From Rhynochetos jubatus (lineage: Eukaryota > Chordata > Aves > Eurypygiformes > Rhynochetidae), in the NCBI GenBank assembly GCA_027574665.1, contig CM050664.1, positions 20,018,774 to 20,082,773 of the forward strand: a stretch of 64,000 nt of DNA, given 5' to 3'. The notes beneath the pieces are model-generated. The model had not been told where the DNA came from. It did not search any database and saw nothing but the letters and a program-made list of their open reading frames with translations. The position numbers were made by a program, and so were the translations under genes. The stretch's first letter is position 1, and each line of letters starts with the position of its first letter. This document shows, piece after piece, positions 24,241 to 36,825 of the stretch.

Positions 24241-25798
24241 AGCTCAGCCTACGTGCATCTCTTCGTGTTTTACCTTAAGGGAGAGGTGCTTTCTTTAACC
24301 ACAGTTTTATGGCAGCAACAGGCAGAGATGGGAACGGCACAGGCCAGCACAATGCTACTTTCAGGGTCCTTGAATCAAGCAGGAAAAAAATCAGATTAAT
24401 CTTGGGAAAATACCATTACACAAAAATATCTGGCCGTCAAAAGGCTAATTAAGTCAGTCATTGGAAACTACACAAAAAACTTGTGAATGCAATGCAGGGA
24501 ACAAGCTGGAGCTCACAGTGGGATGAGCAGAGCAATCCACAGAGCCCCAGGATTATATCAACAGTATGTAAACCCTCAGCGCACAGAAAGACTAGCCAAG
24601 GTTTACATTTTAAATCATGTAAAATCCAAAGTCTCCCATCTAATCTAAAAGCCAATCCTGACCTCACAATCAAACGCTGCAACTATTCTTCCAGCAATAC
24701 TCAAAGGAGAAAGAGGGAGAAGAAAGAGAATACCGGACCATTGCATAATTCAGCGTGTTTTGACAGTCACCTTCGGGGCATATCACACTCGACTGCTCAT
24801 CATTCTCAAAGATGGATAGGAAAGAGGCTGGAGAAAGGGACACTAGATGATATAATGGAGAGGCAATTAAAGACCACAGAAAACCAAAAGGCAAACCAGC
24901 TGCATCTTTCTCTAATTTATAGGACACTGAGCAGGCAGTATGACTGATTCATACGTTTCTCATCGTACCAGGAGGAGAGCGGGTACCTACCACTACGATA
25001 TGATGTACAGCATGAGAACTGCAGGCCACGTGGCCCCTGTTGACAGAGCGCTTTGGGGCACTTCTCCCTCTTCCCAGGGGGATGCTTGTGGAAAACCCCT
25101 CAGGGTTTAGCATTTTCTCCAAGCACTAATGTTTTAACGAGACACCACGACACCCGCTCAAAACGCGGACTCGATTCCTGCTCAGAGCTGGCAGTACCAG
25201 GGGAATGGCTGCGCTAAATGGTGGGGGGACTTCAGCACTGTAAGCTCCACACAGATTCCAACTTAAAGAAAACTCATTTATAGTTCAGAGCCGGTAAAAT
25301 ACTGTCTGTGGGTAATTTGCAGTAGATCCTCCTCAGGTAATGCCTTGGAAGAACAAAACTTTCTCTCATTTTCTCTCCCTAAATGTTCTTCAGGCAACTC
25401 TTCCTTACCTTATCCACTATCACCCTCTAGACGCTGACGGTTCACCGACAAGTATGTCAAACACGTCTGCCTTCCCAGTGCATAAGTAACTGTTTCCTGA
25501 CTGGCTTGATCTTCTGTAAAAATGTTAAAAATATTGTAACCGCACTGTTATATTTAATAAGGAGACAGAAGAGATGGGAAAAGCCAAGGACCGATGTGAA
25601 ATAGCTTACACCTCAGTACCTTTGAAGTGTTGTCTGGAAAAATACAGATGATGGAGATCAGAAGCCATGCTGGAGAGATCTGGGCAGCTGCCCGTAAATC
25701 CAGAAGAAAATTAAGTCCCCAAAGCTCTGAAAGTTGCTATTGCTCTCCTTGAAATGAGCAATTGGGTAATCAGCGTTAATATTAAACAGCTTGTTCCG

Positions 25799-25814
25799 AA
25801 AAAAAAAAAAAAAG
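25799..25814 (+). repeat. Poly(A) run
   Basis: Sixteen consecutive A residues. There is no AATAAA directly upstream and no recognisable retrocopy body. Confidence 0.9.
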
Positions 25815-28800
25815 ACAATTCAAGAGATTCTGCCTTCCAGCATCAAGAGACAGGCAGAAAAACTTGGACTAAAAAATGAAGCATTTTCCTTGTTCCTGAA
25901 CCCACATGTCTAGCTGTGTTGATCGTGATAATAAAATACCAAAAAGTGAGGCTCATGCCAGCTCTACCTGTCCCCTCGCCCTGCGGTGCCTCAGCTTCCT
26001 ACGGGAAGGATTGACCGGGTGGGGAAGCAAAGGGCTTGGTGACCCATGGCAGCGTTGCCTCGTTGTGCAACCTGCTTGCACAGCCACTCCACCTCCAGCT
26101 GGGCTCCCTCCCGTCCTGAGTGCAAAACATGGCATCAAGTTAAAAAGAAATAGGGAAATGAGAGTAATGAGAGACTGGATATTCCAAAGCTGAGCTTAGA
26201 CATGCTTTTAACATTGGTCAATTTTTATTCCACATATATACAGACATATATATATAACTACATTTTTGTCACGCCAAGTTTCCCGTGCTAGCTTAAGACC
26301 CTTAAAATCGACAGCAGGTAGAGTTTCTGTAGACAAACATGTCACTAAACTACAGTGCATTAAATTCAGGACTTTCCAGGCTCGATGCAAGTACTGGGGC
26401 TACTGGAAAGCGATGCATCTTCCTTCCCCAAGAGGATGTATGTCTGTTTCCTGACTGCATGACACTAAAGGGAAGATTTTAAATCAGCCTGAAAGAGCAA
26501 GCTTGTCTACTCTGAGACTTGAGCAGTTAAAATTACTTTAGGGGGAGGGAAGCTGGAGGGATAGATGAAGCAAAATGCATTAAGCAGAGCAACTTTTCTT
26601 TTTAAAGTGGCAACTGCTCGCAACGGCTGGAGCAGTTACAGTATTAGCACAAGTCCCTGAGAGTGATTGTTGGGGAGAGTCACCGTATCGCTCAACAAAT
26701 GCAATGCTGTCATTCCTACATCCCCATGGATGTTCATGCATGTTATCCCAGTAATCTCTGGGAAAAACATGCATTTCTGCGCATTTATCTTCGGATCAGT
26801 ACGACTATAGCATGTGGGTAAGACAACCATGCACACACTGTTTTCCCACTGTACTGTGCAGAGCGGACACAACTAGCAAGCACTTCATTCCCTGCCTTGT
26901 CAATCAATGGTTACCTACTGGCACCAGAGGGGTTAACTCTTCTTGGTACGTACACCTGGCTTGGTAGGAATGAGCCATCAAAACCTGCCAACACATGAGA
27001 GCAGCCTCCCTGGAGAGGGTGAAGACGGCTAACTCCTGGATATTGCCTTTTAATGAGTGCTGGCTGGGCAGGAAGGAGAGCAACACAACAGCGTAAGCAC
27101 AAGAAATGCTGGAGAGGGTGGGACACTGAAGCAGAATCTGCAAAAACCAGAGAGGTGGCCAGGAAGGGCTGCAGGGAAGCGTGGGCCTGAAGCCAAGGCT
27201 GCCAGTGTGCCTGTGCCTTCCCACTCCTGCCCGCAGGCCTACTAAATAACACCAGCTGCCTGGCAGGGCACAAGCTGCTGCCCACGTCTGCCAGCTGAAT
27301 AGTTCAGGAGGGTCTCTGAGAGGGTCTGAACGCCTGGCAGCTCACTCGAGCCAGCCTGATGTGAGAAAAATGTGGAGAGAGGGTCTCAGGTTCAGGGCTG
27401 CTGCTGGAAAACCAGGAGACCCAGAGACCATCCTTAGACTCTCTGAGAGCCTGTGTTACGGGCAGAGACACGACTCCCAGTGAAACAGCACTTCGTGCCA
27501 TTCATATTTACAGGAAACCCTGAACTTAACTAGGCCTTTATCAGGAGATTATGGATTCAGGGGCTGGAGGCTCCTGAACTTGGAATAAAAATATATAGAC
27601 TTCTCCGTCCCTCTCTTGCTCCAGTGCCCTTATGGTAGATGCACTTATCCAACTCAGCTCTTTCTCAGGAGGCTATTAATTTTTGGCTCTGTGTGTACAG
27701 GTCTATTACAGGCCCATCCATAACCAGCCTGTAGAGCGCTTGTAACATCGCCAAGCAGCGCACTTGGAAACAAAGGGTAATTGCACCAGGTTCTCCGAGT
27801 TCACTTTGCACCAACACAATACAACACGATGCTCTCCAGGAGGGCAAAAACATCGATCCAACGGACACATGGTCCAGGAGCCTAGCAACTGAAGGAGCAA
27901 ATGCTCCCTCCCTCCAGCTCTGGGTCTGGGTGTCCTGCTCCCTCCTGCATCTCCTGTGCTCCAAGCACCGGGGAGCGAGCACACACGGGTCCCCAGCTCC
28001 CTCCCCCCTTCGCCTCCCTGTCCCCTTGCTCTCGGTTTCACATTCACAGGCGCATGCCTCCTGCTCCTGAGGAGCCACAGCTGCAAACGCAGCAGTACCT
28101 GCCTGGAATGAAAAGCTGGGCATTACCACCCCGTCCAGCTCTGCTGACTTATCATTTTGCTATCACCTATGCCTCATCATGCAGATTCTCGCCAGGTCTT
28201 GGCTTCCTTACCACCCTCCCCCCCTTACCAGCCCTGCGCCTCTCTCCCCTCTCTTATGAAACCTGGGCTAGATGCTATCTCTCAGGCCTGCTCGCTCGCT
28301 CCCCACCTTCCCTCTATTGATTATTTCCAGGGAGCTCCCGCTGGCTGCTCCCCCAGCATCACGTTTGACCTTCCCGGGGATGAAACAAAGCACCAATGTC
28401 AGGCAACTCTGCAACGCAGCAATGTGAAACGGCCACTTCAGCTCACCCCCACTTCACAGAGGGAAAAAGATGGAAAACTTGGTCGGAAAAGCTGCAAAGG
28501 GAAGAGATCAAAATACAGCATCCTAACGGAGCGGCTCCTCCCTGGCTCAGAGCTGACTGTGCCCTCGTATCACTGAAGAACAGCTCGCTCCAACTATTTG
28601 CCATGCCCCAACCCACTTCCTTCCCTATTTTATGGAAATGGTGGAGCTTTTTAACTTACACAATGACTGGCACGGAGAAATCCTGGGAGTTTAATGACAT
28701 CCTGCAAATTCATCATCACTTGAGCTGCCAAGGGCCTTGTAACAACCATCCCACATACTCTTGCAAGGATGACATTGGCACTACACACTAATGGTCTCAG

Positions 28801-28869
28801 GGATCTTTTGGTTTGACTTGCATTTATGTAAGTTTCTTGTTTCTAACGCATTCAGAGCAGAGCACAGGG

Positions 28870-28889
28870 AAAAAAAAAAAAAGAAAAAA
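28870..28889 (+). repeat. A-rich simple repeat
   Basis: Thirteen A residues, G, six A residues. No retrocopy is recognised upstream. Confidence 0.85.
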
Positions 28890-31800
28890 GCTTAAAAGCA
28901 CTTGAGTTTCTGCAAATCAGCTGAGTTGGAGGGTAACATCCCCGACGGTAAGAAAGGTACCATCAAAGAAGGGACCAGAAGCACAGCAGGACGGTACAGA
29001 GCTGATAGCAGCCCAGCTCGCTCACACTGCTGAGGCTGTGGAAATAGCTCATGCACAAAAGAACTTTAAATAAAGATGAAGCAGATGCAGCGACATTGTT
29101 GCATGGCCGATCAATTCAATCTCCACCTCAGAGGTTATCAGAAGCGAGACCTTTTCAGTGGCCTTTCCCAACCCCTCCATTTCTCACCAGCAGGTCTTTT
29201 CATACTCGTATCTGGACTATTAACCCTTAAAGTTTCCCACTTCTCTGCTCCCATTTGTTATGTCCATGCACTCCTTTAATCCAGTGCTGACCTCTCTCCT
29301 TCTTCCTCAATGAACTCTCGTCATCACATCTATGTCAGGGACAGTCCTCTCCCCTTACAGTGAATTTTCCCCCTCCAACACTCAGCCAACATTTCTGTGC
29401 CAATAATTTCCAGGTTTAGTTCCCATCTCCTGTTTTTTTCTCTTGGCTTAGACATCTCAAAGGCATCTCTCAATCATTTCCTTAAATCTGGACTCTACTT
29501 AGTACTTTTGGGGCACTTTGAACTCAAAAGTGCTCAGCAAATCCCATCACCTTCATCTTTTTGCCTCCTAATCCTTCTCTACTTCTCCATCGGTAATAAC
29601 AACTTCACCCTTTTTTTATTTTATTTAAATAATATATGCCCTAAAGGATTAGCCCAAACAGTTAATGACTCCTCTGAGATGCAGCTTCCTACGCACAGGG
29701 TGGACTCAGCTCAGGGCAAACAGCTTGGCTGGGAGACACACACCACTTGGATTGTTCCCTCCTTGGGGCTGAGGAAGGGACCAGACAATCTAATGTTTTA
29801 GTTCTTTCTGATGTTATTCTGCTCTAAATGCCTACAAAGTGCCATATGGATGGATGCTACCATATGCATTTAGTGTCTCTGAAAGTCTCCACACAGAAAA
29901 TGCACAGCTGATGCTTTCTTAGGGTAGGAGAAACACCAGCGTATAGGCAACCTGCATCACCGAACAGCATAAATTAATATTAGAGACTTCCCTGCCAAGC
30001 AGCTTTAACCACCATGGAACACATTTCCTCCATCCTAATGCACGGTCCCTTCCGTCTGTCACCTGCTGGGCAAGACCATCTCACAACCAAGAGCATGAAA
30101 CCGTGGGATGGATGCAGAGCCTATGAAACCATCGGTATAAAGTTATTCTGGATGTCAGAGAGATGCCGCAGACCCGAAGTCACAAGGATGCCACCCGACA
30201 TCAACTCAATGAGACCACATTTTTAAGCCCTTAAGCCGCTACTCACTGGGTTACAGCCTATTCTCTTTGAAGGAGAGCATGTCTGGTGGGGAGGAAAGCG
30301 TGGAGGAGAACCCTGTCGCCTTCAGAAGGTGATGTAGCTGAACAGAGCTACAGCTATCGCTGTCTCTGAAGCTCATAGCATTTAGAAAGGTATCCATGTG
30401 ACATTATATGATTTAAAAGTTAATTAAACTGAGTGATACAGTGTAACAGCCCCAGGTGTTTATTTCAAGCTAGCCTGTTTCTACAGCAGTTAGAAGGAAA
30501 GAATAGGGCGGGGAAGAAATCTAATAAAAACCCTTGTGATTGCTGCATTAAGAAGTAATCACACCGTTAAATCATTCTGGTTCTGGAGCACTTCTAATAC
30601 CTTCAAATCTTGGCAATTCTCTCCAGCTCAGGCTCGTTTCCATCGTTGTCCTGTCCTCTTCCCCGGAGCTGGCAGGTTTTTCCTTTTAAGAACCCCGGGA
30701 GAGAGCTGCACAAGCCGGCAGCGTGCGCAGCAGCCCGGGGACTTTGTGCATCAGCTGTGTCAACAGCTACACCTTCGCTTGAAGGCACGTTAGATTCCTT
30801 CTGAGTGCTAACGGAGCGGCTGGAGCGGCATCATCCCCTTCACACTGCTGCCAGGCTGGAATGGAAATGGGCCCGAGGTGGGACATAGTGTTGGGTACGC
30901 AGTGAACGCTGACAAACCTTTGGAAAATCGAGAGAGCGGCTGGAGTGTAGAGGAGATCTGAGTGGGGAGGAGCAGAGAGATCCAGAGGAAAAGATCTTCT
31001 GTAAAAGGGGAAGTTTGGGAGAGATTAGCTCTTCTGCTCAAATGCAGTTTTTATGGAAAATACCGTAAGAAACGCTGAGGCAAGACTGAAGAACAAGAGT
31101 TTCTGTTGTTTCTTGGTCAGCGTCCCAGAATGGGAATGTCTCCTTCCTAGGCACTGACCTGTCCCCAAGAGAGCACTGAGAGAGAATCCTTTTACAGGAC
31201 ACTTGTCCCACGTGCCCGCTCAACATCTGACCCCAGTCCAACAGCTGCCTCTTGCCCTTCTCAGAGGTTCTTCATCTTTTCTTCTGTAGGTTCAAAAATC
31301 TTCTAAAACCTTTGATCTTCAGATCTGCAGGTTTGTGAACCCCTGGCCAAGCACCATCTCTGCTTGGCGTAAAACCACGTGTCAGCATGTGAGCAGAAGC
31401 AGAGACGGAAGTCATGAGTCAGGGGTGGCACAGGGGGGGTGAAAAAGAAAGGGAGGAGGTTTCAGTATCATCAGTGCTCACACCAAAGGCCCTGAGATCC
31501 CTCAAAAGGCATCACCACTAGGAGAGCTCCTCTGCATTCAAAGGAAAAGTCCGCTTTTCCATAATTCGTCAGGTTAATAAATGACTCCCTCTTCTCCCTG
31601 CAGCCTCTCCTATTACTAATTCTCATGCAGCATGCCGGAGCCTCCTTTCACTATTAATACCACTCACTGTGAAATGTAATTACCAGCTCTATCACAAAGC
31701 GTCAGGCACATTTATCCACTGTACACACTCGCTGACTCCAGATCACATCAGTCACTGGCTGGCTTGTTCTGACAACGTTGTCCAAAGGAAAAAGTGTCTG

Positions 31801-32970
31801 CACAGGCTCCCAGCTAACTTGGGCCACTTAAGCGGAGCACAAAGCTGTTCTGGGAGTCCAAAATGGGTTCAATAAGCAAGCACAAAAACAAGAAGTAAAG
31901 AGAGGTACTTAATTTAATACAGACTCATAATTTAAATCCAAAGGAAAGAATGGTGATAGGCAGAGTGAAGTGTTTGGCTGGAGAAGATGGATGAGTAAAC
32001 GCTCTAGAAAGCAATTCAAAATGATGGAGTGAAATGAATGGCTCCCTCCTACGGGCTGACACAAGCAAAATCCCTCCTTTGCTTTTTGCTTTAACTCTCA
32101 TCATTATGTTTTGATTAAAGCCAATACAAAAAAGCTCACTTACTGTCCCTTGCTTGTGGCTTTCTTCTTCTACCTCCCTCTTTACATCCCTTTGTTTCTA
32201 GCAAGCACTCAGGATACCCAGAATTCACATTGTTCAATCCTTTGCCATTTGGTGAAGCTGCAACCCTCACAAAGGGCAAGGACTCAGCCAGATGTATCCG
32301 CTTTAGCTTTATTTAAAAATCCTATTAGTTGGAAGAGAAAATAATATGCATTCTTACTGATATCCAGCTGACTCTTACATTAAGTGTTTCCAATTCCATG
32401 GGGCTAGAGGCAGCCTTTCCTGTCCTGTCTGAATATCAAGTACGTGCTTTGAAGGCAGTACCTTCATTACACTCAATATTCTTGCAGCTGTTTAAAAGCA
32501 GGCAGCCTATGCTTATAATGGGGAACAGATAAAAGGTGAATTTTATTTACAGTTGAGTGTTACCACTGGGCTGTGAACACTGAAATAGAACCAGAGAAAT
32601 ACAACTCGAAGGACCGCTGACAAAATCAAATAATCAGACTACTTGAGAAGGAAGTGAGTGTAATCGAACCAGGATTAGTTATGTTAACTGCTTATCTATC
32701 GCTGTGTCTCCAACTTTCAGACTCGGGTGTCTAAAGCCAGTTAACGATCTGCACGCCAGTGCCCAGTGTTTTCCTTCACAGAGCCAGTGGAAAGATGTTT
32801 TCTGAAAAATAAAAGGGGTTTGGAGTTTTCTTCTTGAGAAAAAAATGAAAACAGGAAAGGCGAGCTTGCAAAAAATTTCAGCTGCTGAAAACCCAGAGGA
32901 TTAAACCGCTGCAGACGAGACAGGGAACAAGGAAAGCATCTTGCAATTAATGCGACCTGCTACGGCACAT

Positions 32971-33031
32971 TTGTTCTAGGTACAGCAACACCCCAGGATG
33001 TTTGCTCTAGATACAGCAACGCCCCGAGTAC
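32971..33031. repeat. Tandem duplication, two 31-base units
   Basis: 'tctaggtacagcaacacccc' (from 32975) recurs 31 bases on as 'tctagatacagcaacgcccc' (from 33006). The copies are close but not identical, so the duplication is local and not recent. Confidence 0.8.
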
Positions 33032-33189
33032 ATCTCTGTGCTCCTGAGAGTATCACAGCGCTTCCTGGAGCCTGGATGGACCAGATGTGGCTCCTTCCAC
33101 CTGACTGTGCTCTTCAAAACTGACCGAACGCAACTGGTGAGGTAGAAGAGAAGGGAACAGCTGAACTTCAAACCTTTCCCGTGCTTCCA

Positions 33190-33760
33190 TAATTTTGGTG
33201 TTGCTTTCGATAATGATTAATTTGTGGATCATCTTCTTCTAATCTCACACAATAATGATATTTCCTGCTTTGATTCAAGCCTTTTTAAACATGATGGTGG
33301 CAGATGGCAGGCTATTACACAGCACGGCCACACGGCAATGGAAGCAGGAAGGATTATTAACAAAAATAGTAACTCCTCAAAATCAAAAAAGGTGAGGGCC
33401 CATGAAAGAGCTATGGTTTTATTTTTACACCTCGAATCAGTTATTTGAATGCATTATGAATGCTGTAAATATACCCGATGGATATAATGAAAATACATTA
33501 TTAATTTTCACTCATTATTAATGAACTTATAAATTCACAAGTGATGGAGCCATGACGGTGTGAGGGAAAGGTCATGAATAATAACTGGAGATGAATAATA
33601 TATGCACAGTTAGCTCACAGGATACTATGCTCATATGACTGTAGTGCCTCATGTTTATTTAACTTGGCTGTGCATTGACTTTTTATTCTTTGCTAGATAA
33701 TAGCAGAAAGAATTACAGGGACTATAATTTCTATTAATTCAACATAGCAGATCAAAACGG
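33190..33760. promoter_or_regulatory. Candidate conserved non-coding element
   Basis: This is the strongest CNE-like block in the window: about 570 bases, repeat-free, A+T-rich and non-coding. It is crowded with ATTA/TAAT sites (gataatgattaatttg, cattatgaatg, tctattaattc). The decamer CATTATTAAT occurs twice (33496-33505 and 33513-33522), 17 bases apart. A TGCATTGACTTTTTATTC-like stretch lies near 33672. No coding or simple-repeat explanation fits. Enhancer function is inferred. Confidence 0.45.
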
Positions 33761-34074
33761 ACAGCTGATCCTTCGGTGGGGATGCTCCTGCATCCTAACT
33801 AATGCTAAAAAGCCAGCATCCCCGTTTTCTCCATCATGCTCTTCCTCCACGACATCTTGCTTCACCTCATTTGTTTTCACTGCTGGCACGTGGAGAAGGT
33901 CAGATCGAGAAAGAGCTGTCGCAGACCCAGAGATAAACTCATGACCAGCCCGTGTGGCACGTGAGGGTGGCTGACCTGAGATCAGTGGGGACATGGCAAA
34001 TCCCTGGCGATATCTGTGTGACAAAGAGGGGAAGGCAAGCTGAGTGCTGCGTGCGCATACAGACAATTTTGTTT

Positions 34075-34210
34075 TGGTTCCATCTGTTAGGACTAATTTG
34101 TTAATTATTAAATAGATAATTTATCATCGCTGCCTGCTTGATCAGTGTTTATTACCCACGGTCTGAGGCAAAGAGAGTGCTGCGTGAATAAAGATGGGAT
34201 TAATTAATAA
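34075..34210. promoter_or_regulatory. Candidate conserved non-coding element
   Basis: A short A+T-rich block with 'ctaatttgttaattattaa', 'gataatttatcatcg' and 'gggattaattaataacg'. It lies only 300 bases from the larger candidate at 33190-33760 and could be part of the same regulatory cluster. The call rests on motif texture only. Confidence 0.33.
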
Positions 34211-34788
34211 CGAAAAGTTCAGGCAACTGCAAACTTACAGCGGCTGCTTCCAGTCCCTGTCTATTCTTGAACAAGAAGGAGGCTGGGGAGGGAAAAAGCA
34301 TCAAGAATTCAAGTCTTTGAACATCAAATTTCCTCCTTTCCTCACAAATTAACCACTGCTGGAGGATGGAAAGCAAACTCCATCTATTAAGACATTCACT
34401 GCAGCACTTGCCAACCAATTTCTTCTTAGACTGCATCCAGCTACCCCATGAATCACAAATTGTGAACCAGTGGTTCTCCAGGTCAGCATCACTGTGTCAT
34501 GCCTAGCCCTGTGGAGGAAAACAGTGTCACTGTCCCCTGGCTACAGCTGTCGAGGAGATCTATAAACTACAGTCAAAGGAAAGCAGCAGGTCATCTGCCT
34601 CAGGCTTGGGCTGGGGACCCCGGCTCTGCCTTTTCTCTATCAGCCACTGATCCAATAGGTGCCCATGCTCCTCTCCAGGTCCTTCCATACTGTAAGATTC
34701 ATATTTTTGTGAGGCTTCAGCAGCAGCTACTCCCTCTGCATTGCTTTGATTTTATAAATTTGCACTCTTCACTCCTCAGAGTCTCAAG

Positions 34789-34806
34789 ATTCATCTCAAG
34801 ATGAAT
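34789..34806. other. Short inverted repeat, 8-bp arms
   Basis: ATTCATCT, two bases, then AGATGAAT: a perfect 8-bp stem with a two-base spacer. Probably incidental. Confidence 0.8.
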
Positions 34807-34860
34807 GTCCAGCTACGAGGTGGGAACAGTAGGAAGCAAGAAGCTTGCAGGAGCTTCCTG

Positions 34861-34894
34861 ATGCAATAAACTTTGCAATGTAATAAACCTTGCA
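34861..34894 (+). repeat. 17-base tandem duplication carrying AATAAA twice
   Basis: ATGCAATAAACTTTGCA is followed immediately by ATGTAATAAACCTTGCA. The two copies differ at two positions. Each holds an AATAAA hexamer, but no transcript is seen upstream, so a polyadenylation role is not claimed. Confidence 0.85.
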
Positions 34895-35574
34895 ACCTTC
34901 ATCTCATATGGCAAAAGGTGAAAGGAAAGACACACCTGTGATCCACCTTCTTTCACTACCCAAAGGTATTCACAAAGGTTCAGTGACATTACAAGAGGAA
35001 TCTTAAGAGAGAAAAATAAATATATACCTAAATATGCCAGCCTATGCCATAGACCACAGGCAAAATAAACATCAGCCTGCTGAAACATAGAGGAAAGATC
35101 CTGAAATACAGGGACACTTAGCTGCAGGAAACCAGTGAAAACCATTCATACGCTATCGATGCTGAGAGCACACGGGTAAGTGGTAACTTCCAAAGAGTCA
35201 AGTATCCAACTCACCAGCTATTCCATCTTCTAAAGGGGGGCATCAAGGGAAATCAAAGCAAAGACATGGTAAGTTATTTGATCAAAGACACTTTTAAGGT
35301 TAATGGACAGGCCACAAACAGCAATCATGCCTCCAGTCATGCAGTCTGAAAAAAAGATGCATCATGTTTGGTTTATGGTAGTAAAAGACCTTGCCCCTAA
35401 AACTTATTCAGCCAGATCTTCAGGAAACTTCACGTGACATTTTGGTTAACCACTGCTCTGCTACACCTCCGTGTAGCTGCATCCACGCTCCCTCAACTGC
35501 TCATGATCAATTTAACAAGTATTTTGTACAAACAAAAGTTTTCTTGCTAAATAAATTAATTATGACAGAGTAAA

Positions 35575-35700
35575 CAAAAACTTTTTAAAAATGCATGTTT
35601 TGACGTGATTGCTTCTTTAATTGGCTGGTTTAACATTTGAAATTTGATTTAATTTTCAACTTGATTATCCTCACCGCAGGGTCAGCCTGCCAGAGACAAA
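35575..35700. promoter_or_regulatory. Candidate conserved non-coding element
   Basis: A small A+T-rich, repeat-free block: 'aatgcatgttttgacgtgat', 'ctttaattggctggtttaac' and 'gatttaattttcaacttgat'. It is non-coding; the regulatory role is inferred from motif texture only. Confidence 0.28.
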
Positions 35701-35879
35701 AACGAGTGCTGAAGCCTCTGGAACTCCCCATCAGGCCTCCCAACGGAGCCCGCTCGGTTCTTCTGCATTCCTCCAGCCCCCTTCCCTCTTTTATTATTCT
35801 TATTTAAGAAAGGAAGATCAAATTCAGGCCAACAGCAGACATACGTTTCCTAGCTCTCCATTAGTAATTTCAAAATGAG

Positions 35880-36010
35880 ATAGTGCTCTGGAGCCCTGAG
35901 TATTAATCCCAGCTCTGACAACTTCTTTCCTTAATTGCCTGAATGAAATCTCCACGCCACCCCAACTGTCCTTACCCATAAACGGAGCGATGATAACAAG
36001 AAGCCAGTAA
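35880..36010 (+). repeat. Ancient MIR/L3-type element, 5' half
   Basis: The words 'gtgctctggagccctgag', 'tattaatcccagctctgaca', 'cttaattgcctgaatgaaat' and 'cttacccataaacggagcg' follow the order of the MIR/L3 body (agcactggagtc ... attcccagctctgcca ... ttgggcaagtcacttc ... cccatctgtaaaatgg ... ataat). Strongly diverged. Confidence 0.5.
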
Positions 36011-36379
36011 GGTATGCCAGTGAGTGGATTAATTATGTTTGGGAATTGCTTGAAAGATGAACGCTACGAGGTGGGACAAACAAACCCATTGCATTTTCAG
36101 TCCTGTGACAGTACACACGTGGTATGATGAGTCTGATGAGATGCCATCTCCAAACACCTCTGATGGAAGGTGGGTTTGCAGCCGATCCCTACAGAAGCAC
36201 AAGAAAGTCATTTTCTTTTCAGCAGAATTACCATGTTGTTAGGGGTATCCTGCTATTATCTAGCCACAGATTTCTCTTTCCTACTTCGAGAGAGCCCTTT
36301 ACACTCTTCTGCTACGTCCTGGTACCAGTATTTGTACTATCAGGTACTCTGCTCATCAGCAGTATCCATGATTTCTCAC

Positions 36380-36825
36380 AGGTTCCCAAATTGCGGAGCT
36401 CAGAAGAACCACAAGAATCAGCCAATCTAAAATGATGAAAAGCACAAGCTGGCGAATTAAGCAAAGCAATTCCTGCATCAGGCTCATAATTGCTAGCTGA
36501 CTTAGAGCATTTCTTGTACAAGAATATCCCATCTTCATTTAGGCACTTCAAAGTGATGGTGAATCCCCCACGTACTGAGATAAATAATTCCAATGGCTAA
36601 TTACCCCTGTTGTAACAAAAGCATTTTCTTATTTCTAATCTTTCTTAGTTTCTACTTCCAGTATTTGATCTTGTCATGCTTTTGTCCAACAGATTAAAAA
36701 CCTCTTCACTAGCCAAAATCTCCTTTTCGTATAGGAAGTCAGACTATGATCAAGGTACCTATTAACCTACTCTTTGTTAAGTAAATTAGAAGGAAATTCT
36801 CCAGCCTCTCATAGGTTTTAGATCT
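36380..36825 (-). repeat. Ancient CR1-type LINE 3' end, antisense
   Basis: On the minus strand the sequence follows the 3' region of old amniote CR1 elements. It reads 'taacaaagagtaggttaata', 'accttgatcatagtctgac', 'tactggaagtagaaacta', 'gccattggaattatttatct' and 'ggattcaccatcactttgaa', and then a decayed 'gattggctgattcttgtgg' that corresponds to 'gactagatgatcatagtgg'. The minus-strand open frame at 36312-36593 lies within it and is not a gene. Divergence is high and the age is probably pre-avian or early avian. Confidence 0.7.

Larger units (their letters stand above)
24241..32970. other. Long intergenic stretch, no gene recognised
   Basis: About 8.7 kb. It holds poly(A) at 25799-25814 and an A-rich tract at 28870-28889. 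Pyrimidine-rich segments lie at about 27900-28330 and 29220-29620, and short CNE-like A+T-rich patches lie near 30400-30470 and 31560-31690. Open frames reach about 154 codons (24483-24947, 27665-28129) with no recognisable product. No LINE or LTR signature was found. Confidence 0.45.
34211..35574. other. Intergenic stretch with small repeats
   Basis: No gene recognised. It contains the inverted repeat at 34789-34806 and the 17-base tandem duplication at 34861-34894. The minus-strand open frame of 110 codons at 34813-35145 is not recognisable. Confidence 0.4.

Noticed and set aside
28440-28480. 'cccacttcacagagggaaa' as a MIR/L3 fragment
   Set aside because: Too short, and the neighbouring sequence does not follow the family.
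34466-34482. 'cagtggttctccagg', and 'gcagtggtcttcaaccc' near 40666, as hAT/Charlie-type terminal inverted repeats
   Set aside because: Each is a single short match. No partner inverted end or 8-bp target duplication was found.
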